Made by a program: the position numbers and the translations under genes. From assembly GCA_964598885.1 (NCBI GenBank), contig CAZRES010000042.1, positions 1-21,988 on the forward strand: DNA of 21,988 nucleotides. The letters are read 5' to 3'. Positions within the stretch are counted from its first letter, which is position 1. Each line of letters opens with the position of its first letter. The notes below the pieces were generated by a model, which saw only the letters and a program-made list of their open reading frames with translations, was not told where the DNA came from and did no database searches. Below, in pieces: positions 15,160 to 21,988 of this stretch. The stretch comes from SURF-33 sp964598885 (GTDB lineage Bacteria > Desulfobacterota > Desulfobacteria > Desulfobacterales > Desulfosalsimonadaceae).

Positions 15160-16259
15160 ATGTTCATCAATATCCCGATAAATGCCAGATTCATAATCAA
15201 TGAGGTCCCGCCGTAGCTTAAAAACGGCAGCGTAAGGCCCTTGGTGGGCAGCAGGCTCAACGTAACCGCCATATTCAGAGCAGCCTGAAGAGAAATGGAA
15301 ACCGTCAGTCCCAGGGCCAACAGAGCCGCGAAGCATTCCCGCTGGGCCCGGGCGATAAAAACCCCCCGCCACAACACCACCAGAAAAAGCGCCAGGATCA
15401 CCAGGACCCAGAAAAGCCCGCCTTCCTCGCCGATAATGGAAAAAATGAAATCCGTATGCGCCGCCGGCAGATAAAACAGTTTCTGATACCCCTGGCCGAA
15501 GCCTTTGCCGAACAGACCGCCGGAGCCGAAGGCCATCATGGAATGGACGATCTGGTATCCCTTATCTAAGGGATCGCTCCAGGGATCAAAAAGGATTCGG
15601 ACCCGGTCCAGCCGATACGGCGACATAATGATCAGCAGCAGCGCCACCGGCAGAATCGGCGCCAGGGCCGAACCCAGATGAAGCACCCGGACCCGGCCGG
15701 CATACATGATCACCCAGGCCAGCATCCAGAAAATGGCGAACGAGCCGAAATCCGGCTGAAGAATCAGCAGCCCGGTGACCAGTAACAGCACCAGCACATG
15801 GGGGACAAACCCGATGGAGGCCATCTCGATCTGGTCCTGTTTTTTGGCCAGGGAATAGGCCATAAACACAATCAGGGAAAAACGGGCCACTTCCACGGGC
15901 TGAAACCGGAGCCCGCCGATACTCAGCCACCGGGTGGCCCCGCCGGCCGTATGGCCCATGCCCTGGAAGAAAACCGCCACGAGCAGACCCACCGCCGCCA
16001 GAAGCAGGCCGTAGGGAACCCAGCGATACACGCGAAACGGAATGTAGCGGCAGACCAGCATGGCCCCCAGCCCGCCCAGGGCGAACACCAGGTGCCGGTG
16101 GAAAAAATAATACTCATTATTATAGGATTTCAGGGCGATTTCGCTGCTGGCGCTGTAGACCATGATCACGCCGATACAGGTCAGCATCAGCGCGGGAATC
16201 AACAAAACATAATCAAAGGCGAGCCTGTCGGTTTTGGTGTTTGGGTCTTTTCGCGTCAT
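15138..16259 (-). CDS. ftsW: Septal peptidoglycan glycosyltransferase FtsW
   Basis: This 373-residue SEDS-family membrane protein has about ten helices and polymerises lipid II at the septum with a class B PBP. The catalytic aspartate of SEDS enzymes is Asp270 in LPAAHTDFIF. Other family sequence is ATRWLSIGGLRFQPVEVARF (about 108-127), LQPDFGS, and the C-terminal signature TLPFLSYGGTSL. FtsW is preferred over RodA because of its place between murD and murG. The ATG overlaps the murD stop in ATGA (4 bp). Confidence 0.97.
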   Translation of the reverse strand: MTRKDPNTKTDRLAFDYVLLIPALMLTCIGVIMVYSASSEIALKSYNNEYYFFHRHLVFALGGLGAMLVCRYIPFRVYRWVPYGLLLAAVGLLVAVFFQGMGHTAGGATRWLSIGGLRFQPVEVARFSLIVFMAYSLAKKQDQIEMASIGFVPHVLVLLLVTGLLILQPDFGSFAIFWMLAWVIMYAGRVRVLHLGSALAPILPVALLLIIMSPYRLDRVRILFDPWSDPLDKGYQIVHSMMAFGSGGLFGKGFGQGYQKLFYLPAAHTDFIFSIIGEEGGLFWVLVILALFLVVLWRGVFIARAQRECFAALLALGLTVSISLQAALNMAVTLSLLPTKGLTLPFLSYGGTSLIMNLAFIGILMNIWASGRK

Positions 16260-17671
16260 GCCGCCCCCCGCTTTATTTCACCCACGGCCCGGGAAAAATC
16301 ATTCCCCCGCTGGGCGTAGCTCTCATACATGTCAAAACTCGAACACGCCGGGGACAGCAGAACCGTGTCCCCGGGACGGGCCGCGGCCGCGGCGGACCAG
16401 ACCGCCTGATCCATGGTCCGGGCTTTTGTGACCGGCGCCGCATCCCCCAGAACCGCGGCAATGGCTCCCGCCGCTTCGCCCATCACCACCAGATGCCGCA
16501 CCCGGCCGGCAAACCGGCTTTTCAGCGGCAGATACGCACCGCCTTTGTCCCGGCCGCCCATGATGAGCACCACGGGAGTGTCAAAGGCTTCCAGGGCCCG
16601 GGCCACGGCATCCACGTTGGTGGCCTTGGAATCATCCACAAAGACGATTCCGTTAACCGTATCCACATACTGGACCCGGTGGGCCAGTCCTGTGAAATTC
16701 TCCGCGGCCGCCGCCACTCCCTCCCGGCTCCCGCCGGCGGCAACAGCGGCCAGACCGGCGGCGCAGACATTTTCCAGATTGTGCCGGCCCATGAGCCGGA
16801 TGACGTCCCGGGCAACCGAAAACCGGCCGGTCTCGGGCGCATCAAACCAGACCTCCTCATCGGTGATCCATGCCCGGGCATCGGCCCGTTCTCCCATAAT
16901 GCGATGATTGGCTTCCACGCCATAAACAAAACCCAGGGGCTGGTCATGGGCAAACGCGTCGCAATGCCGCTCAAATTCCCGCCGCACCCGGGGATCGGCC
17001 ATGTTGACCACGGCCGTGTCGCCTTCCCGCTGGTTCATAAAAATGCGTCCCTTGGACCGGGCATAGGCGTCCATATCCGCATACCGGTCCAGATGATCGT
17101 CGGTGATATTGAGCAGCACCGATACTTTGGGCCGGAAGTCCGCGATGGTGTCGAGCTGAAAGCTGCTGATTTCGGCGGCGATCCAATCCGCGGGTTCCGG
17201 CTGATTCATATACGCGATCAACGGCGTTCCGATATTGCCGCCCACAAACACGTTGAATCCCGAAGCCTTGAGCATTTCTCCCAGAAGCATGGTCACGGTG
17301 GATTTGCCGTTGGTGCCGGTCACCGCCGCCATGGGGATGGTGATAACTTGAAACGCCAGTTCAATTTCACCCATCACCGGCACGCCGGCGGTGCGGGCCG
17401 CGGCCAGGGGTTCGATGGTGTGGGGCACTCCCGGGCTCACCACAATCAGATCCGCCCGGGCAAAAGTTTCGGGCCGGTGTTCACCGAATTCCGCGGTGAT
17501 GCCGTGACCCGACAGAAAAGCGGCCGCTTCTTTGAGAGCCGCGGGATCGGCCGTATCGGTCACCGTGACCCGGGCCCCGCCACGGGCGCAAAACTCCGCC
17601 GCGGACATGCCCGTCCGCCCGCTTCCCACCACGACTATTTTTTTGTCTGCAAGTTCCACAATATCCGCCAT
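16256..17671 (-). CDS. murD: UDP-N-acetylmuramoyl-L-alanine--D-glutamate ligase MurD
   Basis: This 471-residue Mur ligase adds D-Glu to UDP-MurNAc-L-Ala. It has the N-terminal Rossmann motif VVVGSGRTGMSAAEF (13-27), the P-loop GTNGKST (119-125), the ISSFQLDTI segment, a Lys likely to be carbamylated in YARSKGRIF, and the C-terminal SPACSSFDMYESYAQRG block. The ATG is the only plausible start, but there is no visible Shine-Dalgarno. It is separated from mraY by 77 bp, the largest spacer in this dcw cluster; I saw no convincing promoter or hairpin there. A long open frame on the opposite strand over this gene is a GC-driven shadow. Confidence 0.97.
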   Translation of the reverse strand: MADIVELADKKIVVVGSGRTGMSAAEFCARGGARVTVTDTADPAALKEAAAFLSGHGITAEFGEHRPETFARADLIVVSPGVPHTIEPLAAARTAGVPVMGEIELAFQVITIPMAAVTGTNGKSTVTMLLGEMLKASGFNVFVGGNIGTPLIAYMNQPEPADWIAAEISSFQLDTIADFRPKVSVLLNITDDHLDRYADMDAYARSKGRIFMNQREGDTAVVNMADPRVRREFERHCDAFAHDQPLGFVYGVEANHRIMGERADARAWITDEEVWFDAPETGRFSVARDVIRLMGRHNLENVCAAGLAAVAAGGSREGVAAAAENFTGLAHRVQYVDTVNGIVFVDDSKATNVDAVARALEAFDTPVVLIMGGRDKGGAYLPLKSRFAGRVRHLVVMGEAAGAIAAVLGDAAPVTKARTMDQAVWSAAAAARPGDTVLLSPACSSFDMYESYAQRGNDFSRAVGEIKRGAA

Positions 17672-17748
17672 TTTGAAATGGTACCGTACGGCTGCCCGTC
17701 AAATTATCTTCGTTACAATCAGTTGACCCGGTTTTTACGTACCGGCCG

Positions 17749-18828
17749 TCATCGGAGTTTCAGGGTGCCAAGGGATATCAGCGCCAGGATGACGGCCACG
17801 ATCCAGAACCGGACGATCACCTTGCTCTCAGCCCACCCTTTGAGTTCAAAATGATGATGCAGGGGCGCCATGCGGAAAATCCGGCGGCCGCCCGTCATCT
17901 TGAAATACGAGACCTGCAGGATCACCGACAGGGCCTCCACCACAAATATACCGCCCACAATGATCATCAGGATTTCCTGTTTGGTCACCACGGCCGTGGT
18001 TCCGAGCAGGGCGCCCAACGGAAGGGAACCCACATCCCCCATAAATATCTGGGCCGGATAGGAGTTGAACCAGAGAAACCCCAGGCCGGCTCCGGCAACA
18101 GCCCCGCAGAGAATGGTCAGCTCTCCGCAGCCGGGCACGTGATTGATCTGGAGATAATCGGCGATCCTCACGTGGCCGGCCACATAGGCAAACAGCATGT
18201 ACGTTCCCGCCGCGATGATCACCGGCCCGATGGCCAGCCCGTCCAAACCGTCGGTAAGGTTGACGGCATTGGACGTGCCCACGATCACCAGAACGGCAAA
18301 CAGGATGTATCCCATGCCCAGGTCCGGAGACACGGCCTTGAAAAACGGGATGGTCACCCGGCCGTTGAAATCGGGATACTGATAAATCAGATACCCGGCC
18401 GCGGCCGCAATCAGAACCTGGAGCCCGAATTTGCTGCGGGCGCTCAATCCCATGTTCCGCTTTTTGATCTGTTTTAAAAAATCATCGTAAAACCCGATGG
18501 CAAAATAGCCCATCATCACCAGCAGCACGGTCCAGATATAGAAATTGCCCAGATCCGCCCAGAGCACCGTGGACACGAAAATGGCCGGAATGATCAGCGC
18601 CCCGCCCATGGTGGGGGTACCGGCCTTGTCCTGGTGGCTTGACGGCCCGACTTTCCGGATATACTGACCGATCTGGCGCTCGGAGAGCATCCGGATCACC
18701 CAGGGGCCGAGCACAAAACAGATCATCAGGGCCGTCAGACTGGAACAGATGGTCCGGAACGTGATATAGCGAAACACGTTAAAGACCGAAATCTCCGGAT
18801 AGAGCGAATAAAGCAGATGATAAAGCAT
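17749..18828 (-). CDS. mraY: Phospho-N-acetylmuramoyl-pentapeptide-transferase MraY
   Basis: This 359-residue polytopic membrane enzyme joins phospho-MurNAc-pentapeptide to undecaprenyl phosphate, forming lipid I. The catalytic and Mg-binding aspartates are visible as Asp115-Asp116 in FYDDFLK, NLTDGLDGLA (190-199), and Asp265 in FMGDVGSLPLGA. The cytoplasmic HHHFELKG motif (His324-326) and TPTMGGALI (71-79) are also present. Length equals the family norm. It follows murF by 5 bp. Confidence 0.98.
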   Translation of the reverse strand: MLYHLLYSLYPEISVFNVFRYITFRTICSSLTALMICFVLGPWVIRMLSERQIGQYIRKVGPSSHQDKAGTPTMGGALIIPAIFVSTVLWADLGNFYIWTVLLVMMGYFAIGFYDDFLKQIKKRNMGLSARSKFGLQVLIAAAAGYLIYQYPDFNGRVTIPFFKAVSPDLGMGYILFAVLVIVGTSNAVNLTDGLDGLAIGPVIIAAGTYMLFAYVAGHVRIADYLQINHVPGCGELTILCGAVAGAGLGFLWFNSYPAQIFMGDVGSLPLGALLGTTAVVTKQEILMIIVGGIFVVEALSVILQVSYFKMTGGRRIFRMAPLHHHFELKGWAESKVIVRFWIVAVILALISLGTLKLR

Positions 18829-18833
18829 ACGCT

Positions 18834-20367
18834 CTAGCTTCCCCCGTGCGCCCGGGTCTGTCCGGGCCCCTTGTTGTCGTTGATTTTGTTTGCTTTCTTT
18901 TCTTCTTTTAAAAACCGGACCACGGTTTCCATCTCCATGCTCCGCGATCCCTTGACCAGGATCCAGTCTCCGGCAGACGCGTACGCGGCAAGATCCGCGG
19001 TTACGTGGTTTTTTTCACCCGTGACAACAGACCGGGCCGGCATGCCCGCCTTTCGGGCGCCGTCTGCCACGGCCCCGGCGTATTGTCCGACGGCATATAC
19101 CCGGTCCACGTCCAGATCCGCGCAGAGCCTGCCGATATCATGGTGATAATCCGCCGCGTGCTCCCCCAGTTCCAGCATGTCGCCGGCCGCCACCACGGCC
19201 CGGCCCGAACCCTTGAGGGCGACCAGCGTCCGGATGGCCGCGGCCATGGAATCGGGATTGGCGTTGTAGGTATCGTCGATGATGGTGCCGCCCCAAACGG
19301 TTTTTACGATGTTCATGCGGCCCCTGACCGGCGTGAAGGATTCCAGCCCCGCTTTAATTTCTTCAAGGGAAACGCCCATGAGATCACCGGCTGCTGCCGC
19401 GGCCAGGGCATTGCTCACCATAAACAGCCCCGGAACGTTGAGCTTGATATCCGTGCGGTGGTCCGCCAGGTGCAGCGTAAAGCGCGAGCCCGCGGCCGAA
19501 GTCTGAATATCGGCCGCCCGGGCATGGGCGTTTTTTCCGGTGCCGAAAAAAACCACCGGCCGGGCAGCCGTTGCCGCCAGTTTCCGGCAATAGGCATCAT
19601 CACCGTTGACGATCAACGGCGCGTCATGGGCCATGCCCGCCATGATTTCCGCTTTGGCGTGCATTACCGTTTCCAGAGTTCCCAGGCCTTCCAGGTGAGC
19701 CGCGCCGATATTGGTGATCACGGCCAGATCCGGCCGGCCGATTTCGCTGAGCCGCCGGAGCTCTCCGGGATGGTTCATCCCCATCTCCACCACCGCGGCC
19801 TGGTGCGATCGGTCCAGGCGCAGCAGGGTCAGGGGGAGCCCGATATGGTTGTTGAAATTGCCCATGGTCGCCAATGTAGTAAATTTCTGTCGAAAAACCG
19901 CCGCCATCATCTCCCGGACCGAGGTCTTGCCGTTGGACCCGGTCACCGCTGTCAGGACAATCCCGGCCCGCCGGCGATGATAGGCGGCCAGGTCCCCCAA
20001 GGCTTGTGTGGTATCGGTCACACCGATTACCAGCACGTTGGTCGGCACATGGGCGTTGGTAAACACCGCCTTGGCTTTTTGCCGGTCAATCACCATGCCC
20101 TTGACCCCGGCGGAAAGCACCGGATCGATAAAATCATGCCCGTCATGGCGTTCCCCCCGGATCGCCACAAACAAGCCGTTTTCCGGAATCTGCCGGGAAT
20201 CGATAAACACNNNNNNNNNNNNNNNNNNNNNNNNNNNNNNNNNNNNNNNNNNNNNNNNNNNNNNNNNNNNNNNNNNNNNNNNNNNNNNNNNNNNNNNNNN
20301 NNNNNNNNNNCAGTTCGCCGCCGGTGGCTGCCAGGATATCGTCAATGGTCCAGAAAATCGTGTTCAT
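18834..20367 (-). CDS. murF: UDP-MurNAc-tripeptide--D-alanyl-D-alanine ligase MurF, interrupted by an assembly gap
   Basis: MurF adds the D-Ala-D-Ala dipeptide to complete the UDP-MurNAc-pentapeptide. The N-terminal 19 codons run from the ATG at 20367 to 20311 and encode a typical MurF start (MNTIFWTIDDILAATGGEL). Then come 100 N. The rest (20210-18834, 458 residues) resumes at VFIDSRQIPENGLFVAIRG. It includes the P-loop GSNGKTS, a Glu-rich central domain (EMGMNHPGELRRLSEIG), and DDTYNANPDSM in the C-terminal domain. The two parts are in different frames only because the N run is 100 long. Restoring any multiple of three joins them, so there is no evidence of a real frameshift. The 18-residue tail after RFLKEEKK is slightly longer than usual. 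The ATG follows the murE stop by one base (TAA-G-ATG). Confidence 0.93.
20211..20310. other. Assembly gap of 100 N inside murF
   Basis: One hundred unknown bases replace part of the murF N-terminal domain, between ...TGGEL and VFIDSR. The size is a placeholder, because 100 is not a multiple of three and would break the frame. Confidence 0.99.
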
Positions 20368-20368
20368 C

Positions 20369-21976
20369 TTATTCCCCGTCGCCCCTGGGGCAGACGCAAT
20401 AGGCGTTTCGGCGGGCAAGCGCCGCGGCCGCCTGCTTTCGGTCGTCAAACGGAATCACCCGGTCGCCCAGAATCTGATAAGGCTCATGCCCCTTGCCCGC
20501 GATCAGCACGGTATCCCCTGCCCGGGCGGCCCGGATCCCGGACGCAATGGCAGCGGCCCGGTCCGGCTCCACCATGAAACCGGGGTCTGAAAACCCGTGT
20601 TCAATTTCTTCCGGTCGGTACTCCCGGGTCATCTCCCGGCCGATGCCCGCCAGAATGTCGGCGATAATGCCTTCGGGCGCTTCGGTCCGGGGATTGTCGG
20701 ACGTGACAATAACCAGGTCGCTTAAACGGGCCGCCGTCGCGCCCATGAGCGGGCGCTTGGTTCGGTCCCGATCCCCGCCGCACCCGAACACGCAGATCAG
20801 CCGGCCCGTCATGGTTTCTCTCAGGGTGGACAGCACATTGGCCAGGGCGTCCGGCGTATGGGCGTAATCCACGAACACGTGGCGGTCCAGCAGATCCGGC
20901 ACGCGTTCCAGGCGGCCGGGCACGGCGGTAAAGGAGGCCACGGCCGCTGTTATGTGGGCCGGGGCAATCTTTAATGCCGCCGCTACACCCACGGCGCACA
21001 GGATATTGTCAAGGTTAAAACGCCCCACCAGCGTTGATGTGATGGCCAGATTTCCGAATGCACCGGCAAGCGTTGCCGAAATACCAGCCTGATCCATGTG
21101 CACCTGGTCGACGCGCACCTGGTGATGGCGGCTTGCGCCGGCCGATCCGGTCCGGTCCACCGTAATCATCGGAACAAGTCCGCCGGCCTTCAGCTCCGTT
21201 ATCAGTTCTTGGCCCTTGGGATCTTCCGCGTTGATCACGGCTGTTGCCCGCCGGCGTTTGGGCCCGCGGCTCAGGTGATGGGTAAAAAACCGCTTTTTGC
21301 AGGCCCCGTAGGCCTCCATGGTCTGGTGAAAATCCAGATGATCCTGGGACAGGTTGGTAAACACCCCGATATCAAAGAAACAATGGGCGATCCGGTCCAG
21401 GGCCACGGCATGGGAGGAGACCTCCATGATCACATGGGTAACCCCGGCATCCCGCATGCGGGCCAGCATCTGCTGCAAGTCCGGGGATTCCGGCGTGGTC
21501 AGCGGATTGGGATAGGTGTTGCCGCCATACCGGCAGTTGATGGTGCCGATCACGCCCGTTTCTATGCCCGCGGTGGCCAGCAGGTGCTCGATGAGAAACG
21601 CGGTGGTGGTTTTGCCGTTGGTTCCTGTGACCCCGATCAGGGTCATGGCTTCCGAGGGCCGGCCGTAAAACGCGGCGGAAACCGCGGCCATGGCGTTGCG
21701 GGTATCGCTGGTCCGCACCGTGACCGCCGGAGACGGGACGCGGATCGGCTCAGACACCAGCACGGCCGCGGCCCCGTTTGCCACAGCCTCGGCCGCGAAA
21801 TCATGACCGTCCGCGTGGGTTCCTTTAAGGGCCACAAACAGTCCGCCGGGCCGCACCTCGCCGGAGCGGTAATGAACCGAGCCGATATCCGGATCATTGC
21901 CCCCGGCCCTGCCCGGCGCTGATATGACTTCTGCATATCCTGATTCCATGGCTGATATCATTTCCGACAGTTTCAT
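20369..21976 (-). CDS. murE: UDP-MurNAc-L-Ala-D-Glu--meso-diaminopimelate ligase MurE
   Basis: This 535-residue Mur ligase adds the third residue of the stem peptide. It has the N-terminal uridine-binding domain (HYRSGEVRPGGLFVALKG, 35-52), the P-loop GTNGKTTT (118-125), EVSSHAVALDR, SQDHLDFH, a Lys likely to be carbamylated in YGACKKRFF, and FVDYAHTPDAL. The motif DNPR (427-430) identifies the meso-DAP-adding form rather than the L-Lys form, so the cell wall is of the Gram-negative type. The length is slightly above the usual 480-510. The ATG lies 12 bp from the right edge of the window, with AAGGGG very close upstream. By usual gene order, ftsI is expected just outside the window. Confidence 0.97.
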   Translation of the reverse strand: MKLSEMISAMESGYAEVISAPGRAGGNDPDIGSVHYRSGEVRPGGLFVALKGTHADGHDFAAEAVANGAAAVLVSEPIRVPSPAVTVRTSDTRNAMAAVSAAFYGRPSEAMTLIGVTGTNGKTTTAFLIEHLLATAGIETGVIGTINCRYGGNTYPNPLTTPESPDLQQMLARMRDAGVTHVIMEVSSHAVALDRIAHCFFDIGVFTNLSQDHLDFHQTMEAYGACKKRFFTHHLSRGPKRRRATAVINAEDPKGQELITELKAGGLVPMITVDRTGSAGASRHHQVRVDQVHMDQAGISATLAGAFGNLAITSTLVGRFNLDNILCAVGVAAALKIAPAHITAAVASFTAVPGRLERVPDLLDRHVFVDYAHTPDALANVLSTLRETMTGRLICVFGCGGDRDRTKRPLMGATAARLSDLVIVTSDNPRTEAPEGIIADILAGIGREMTREYRPEEIEHGFSDPGFMVEPDRAAAIASGIRAARAGDTVLIAGKGHEPYQILGDRVIPFDDRKQAAAALARRNAYCVCPRGDGE

Positions 21977-21988
21977 GCCCCTTGCCTG

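Noticed and set aside
15160..15372. 71-residue N-terminal extension of murG
   Set aside because: The extension overlaps conserved ftsW coding DNA in another frame and has no MurG similarity; the ATG at 15159 fits the family.
17672..17748. Possible internal promoter or hairpin between mraY and murD
   Set aside because: Short GGTAC/GTACC inverted sequences are present, but the arms are only 5 bp with a long loop, and no good -35/-10 pair was found.
16241..17854. Long plus-strand open frame (537 codons) opposite murD
   Set aside because: It lies antisense to a gene with complete MurD motifs; its translation is His/Gly/Arg-rich with no recognisable domain, typical of a shadow frame in GC-rich DNA.
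19005..20402. Long plus-strand open frame opposite murF
   Set aside because: Same kind of GC-driven shadow; it also reads through the N gap. No family signature.

Overview
The window looks like a chromosomal segment of a strictly anaerobic, Gram-negative bacterium, most likely a Desulfobacterota (deltaproteobacterial) sulfate-reducer type. This is an inference from gene content: a membrane pyrophosphatase, a CarD-family regulator, an Rnf-type redox pump tied to a multiheme cytochrome c, a meso-DAP-type MurE, and a GGGGACAGCC inverted-repeat element of a kind often seen in such genomes. The DNA is GC-rich and tightly packed. Only one gap between genes exceeds 300 bp (7857-8184).

Layout. Positions 1-1378 (+) hold the 3' end of hppA with a textbook terminator, then carD. 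rluD follows at 1402-2376 (+), 23 bp after carD. From 2385 to the right end everything is on the minus strand. Read in the direction of transcription (right to left), the dcw cell-wall/division cluster comes first: murE, murF, mraY, murD, ftsW, murG, murC, murB, ftsQ, ftsA, ftsZ. Most junctions overlap or are separated by a few bases. An inverted-repeat/terminator-like element sits directly behind ftsZ. Next is an octaheme cytochrome c gene, then rnfC-rnfD-rnfG-rnfE-rnfA, and an unrecognised 210-residue gene that converges on rluD.

Function. The dcw genes make the UDP-MurNAc-pentapeptide and lipid II (MurB-F, MraY, MurG), polymerise it at the septum (FtsW) and build the divisome (FtsQ, FtsA, FtsZ). 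The Rnf block is the unusual part. The membrane core (RnfA, RnfE, with the Cys that bind the intramembrane cluster) and the flavinylated RnfG are intact. However, RnfC has lost every recognisable FMN/NADH motif while keeping both [4Fe-4S] motifs, RnfD lacks the covalent-FMN S/TGAT motif, and rnfB is absent from its usual place after rnfA. With an eight-heme cytochrome encoded just upstream, this suggests a variant Rnf that does not use NADH and may exchange electrons with periplasmic cytochromes.

There is a 100-N assembly gap inside murF. The reading frames on either side show that 100 is a placeholder. The true missing piece must be a multiple of 3 and is probably only about 30-45 bp.
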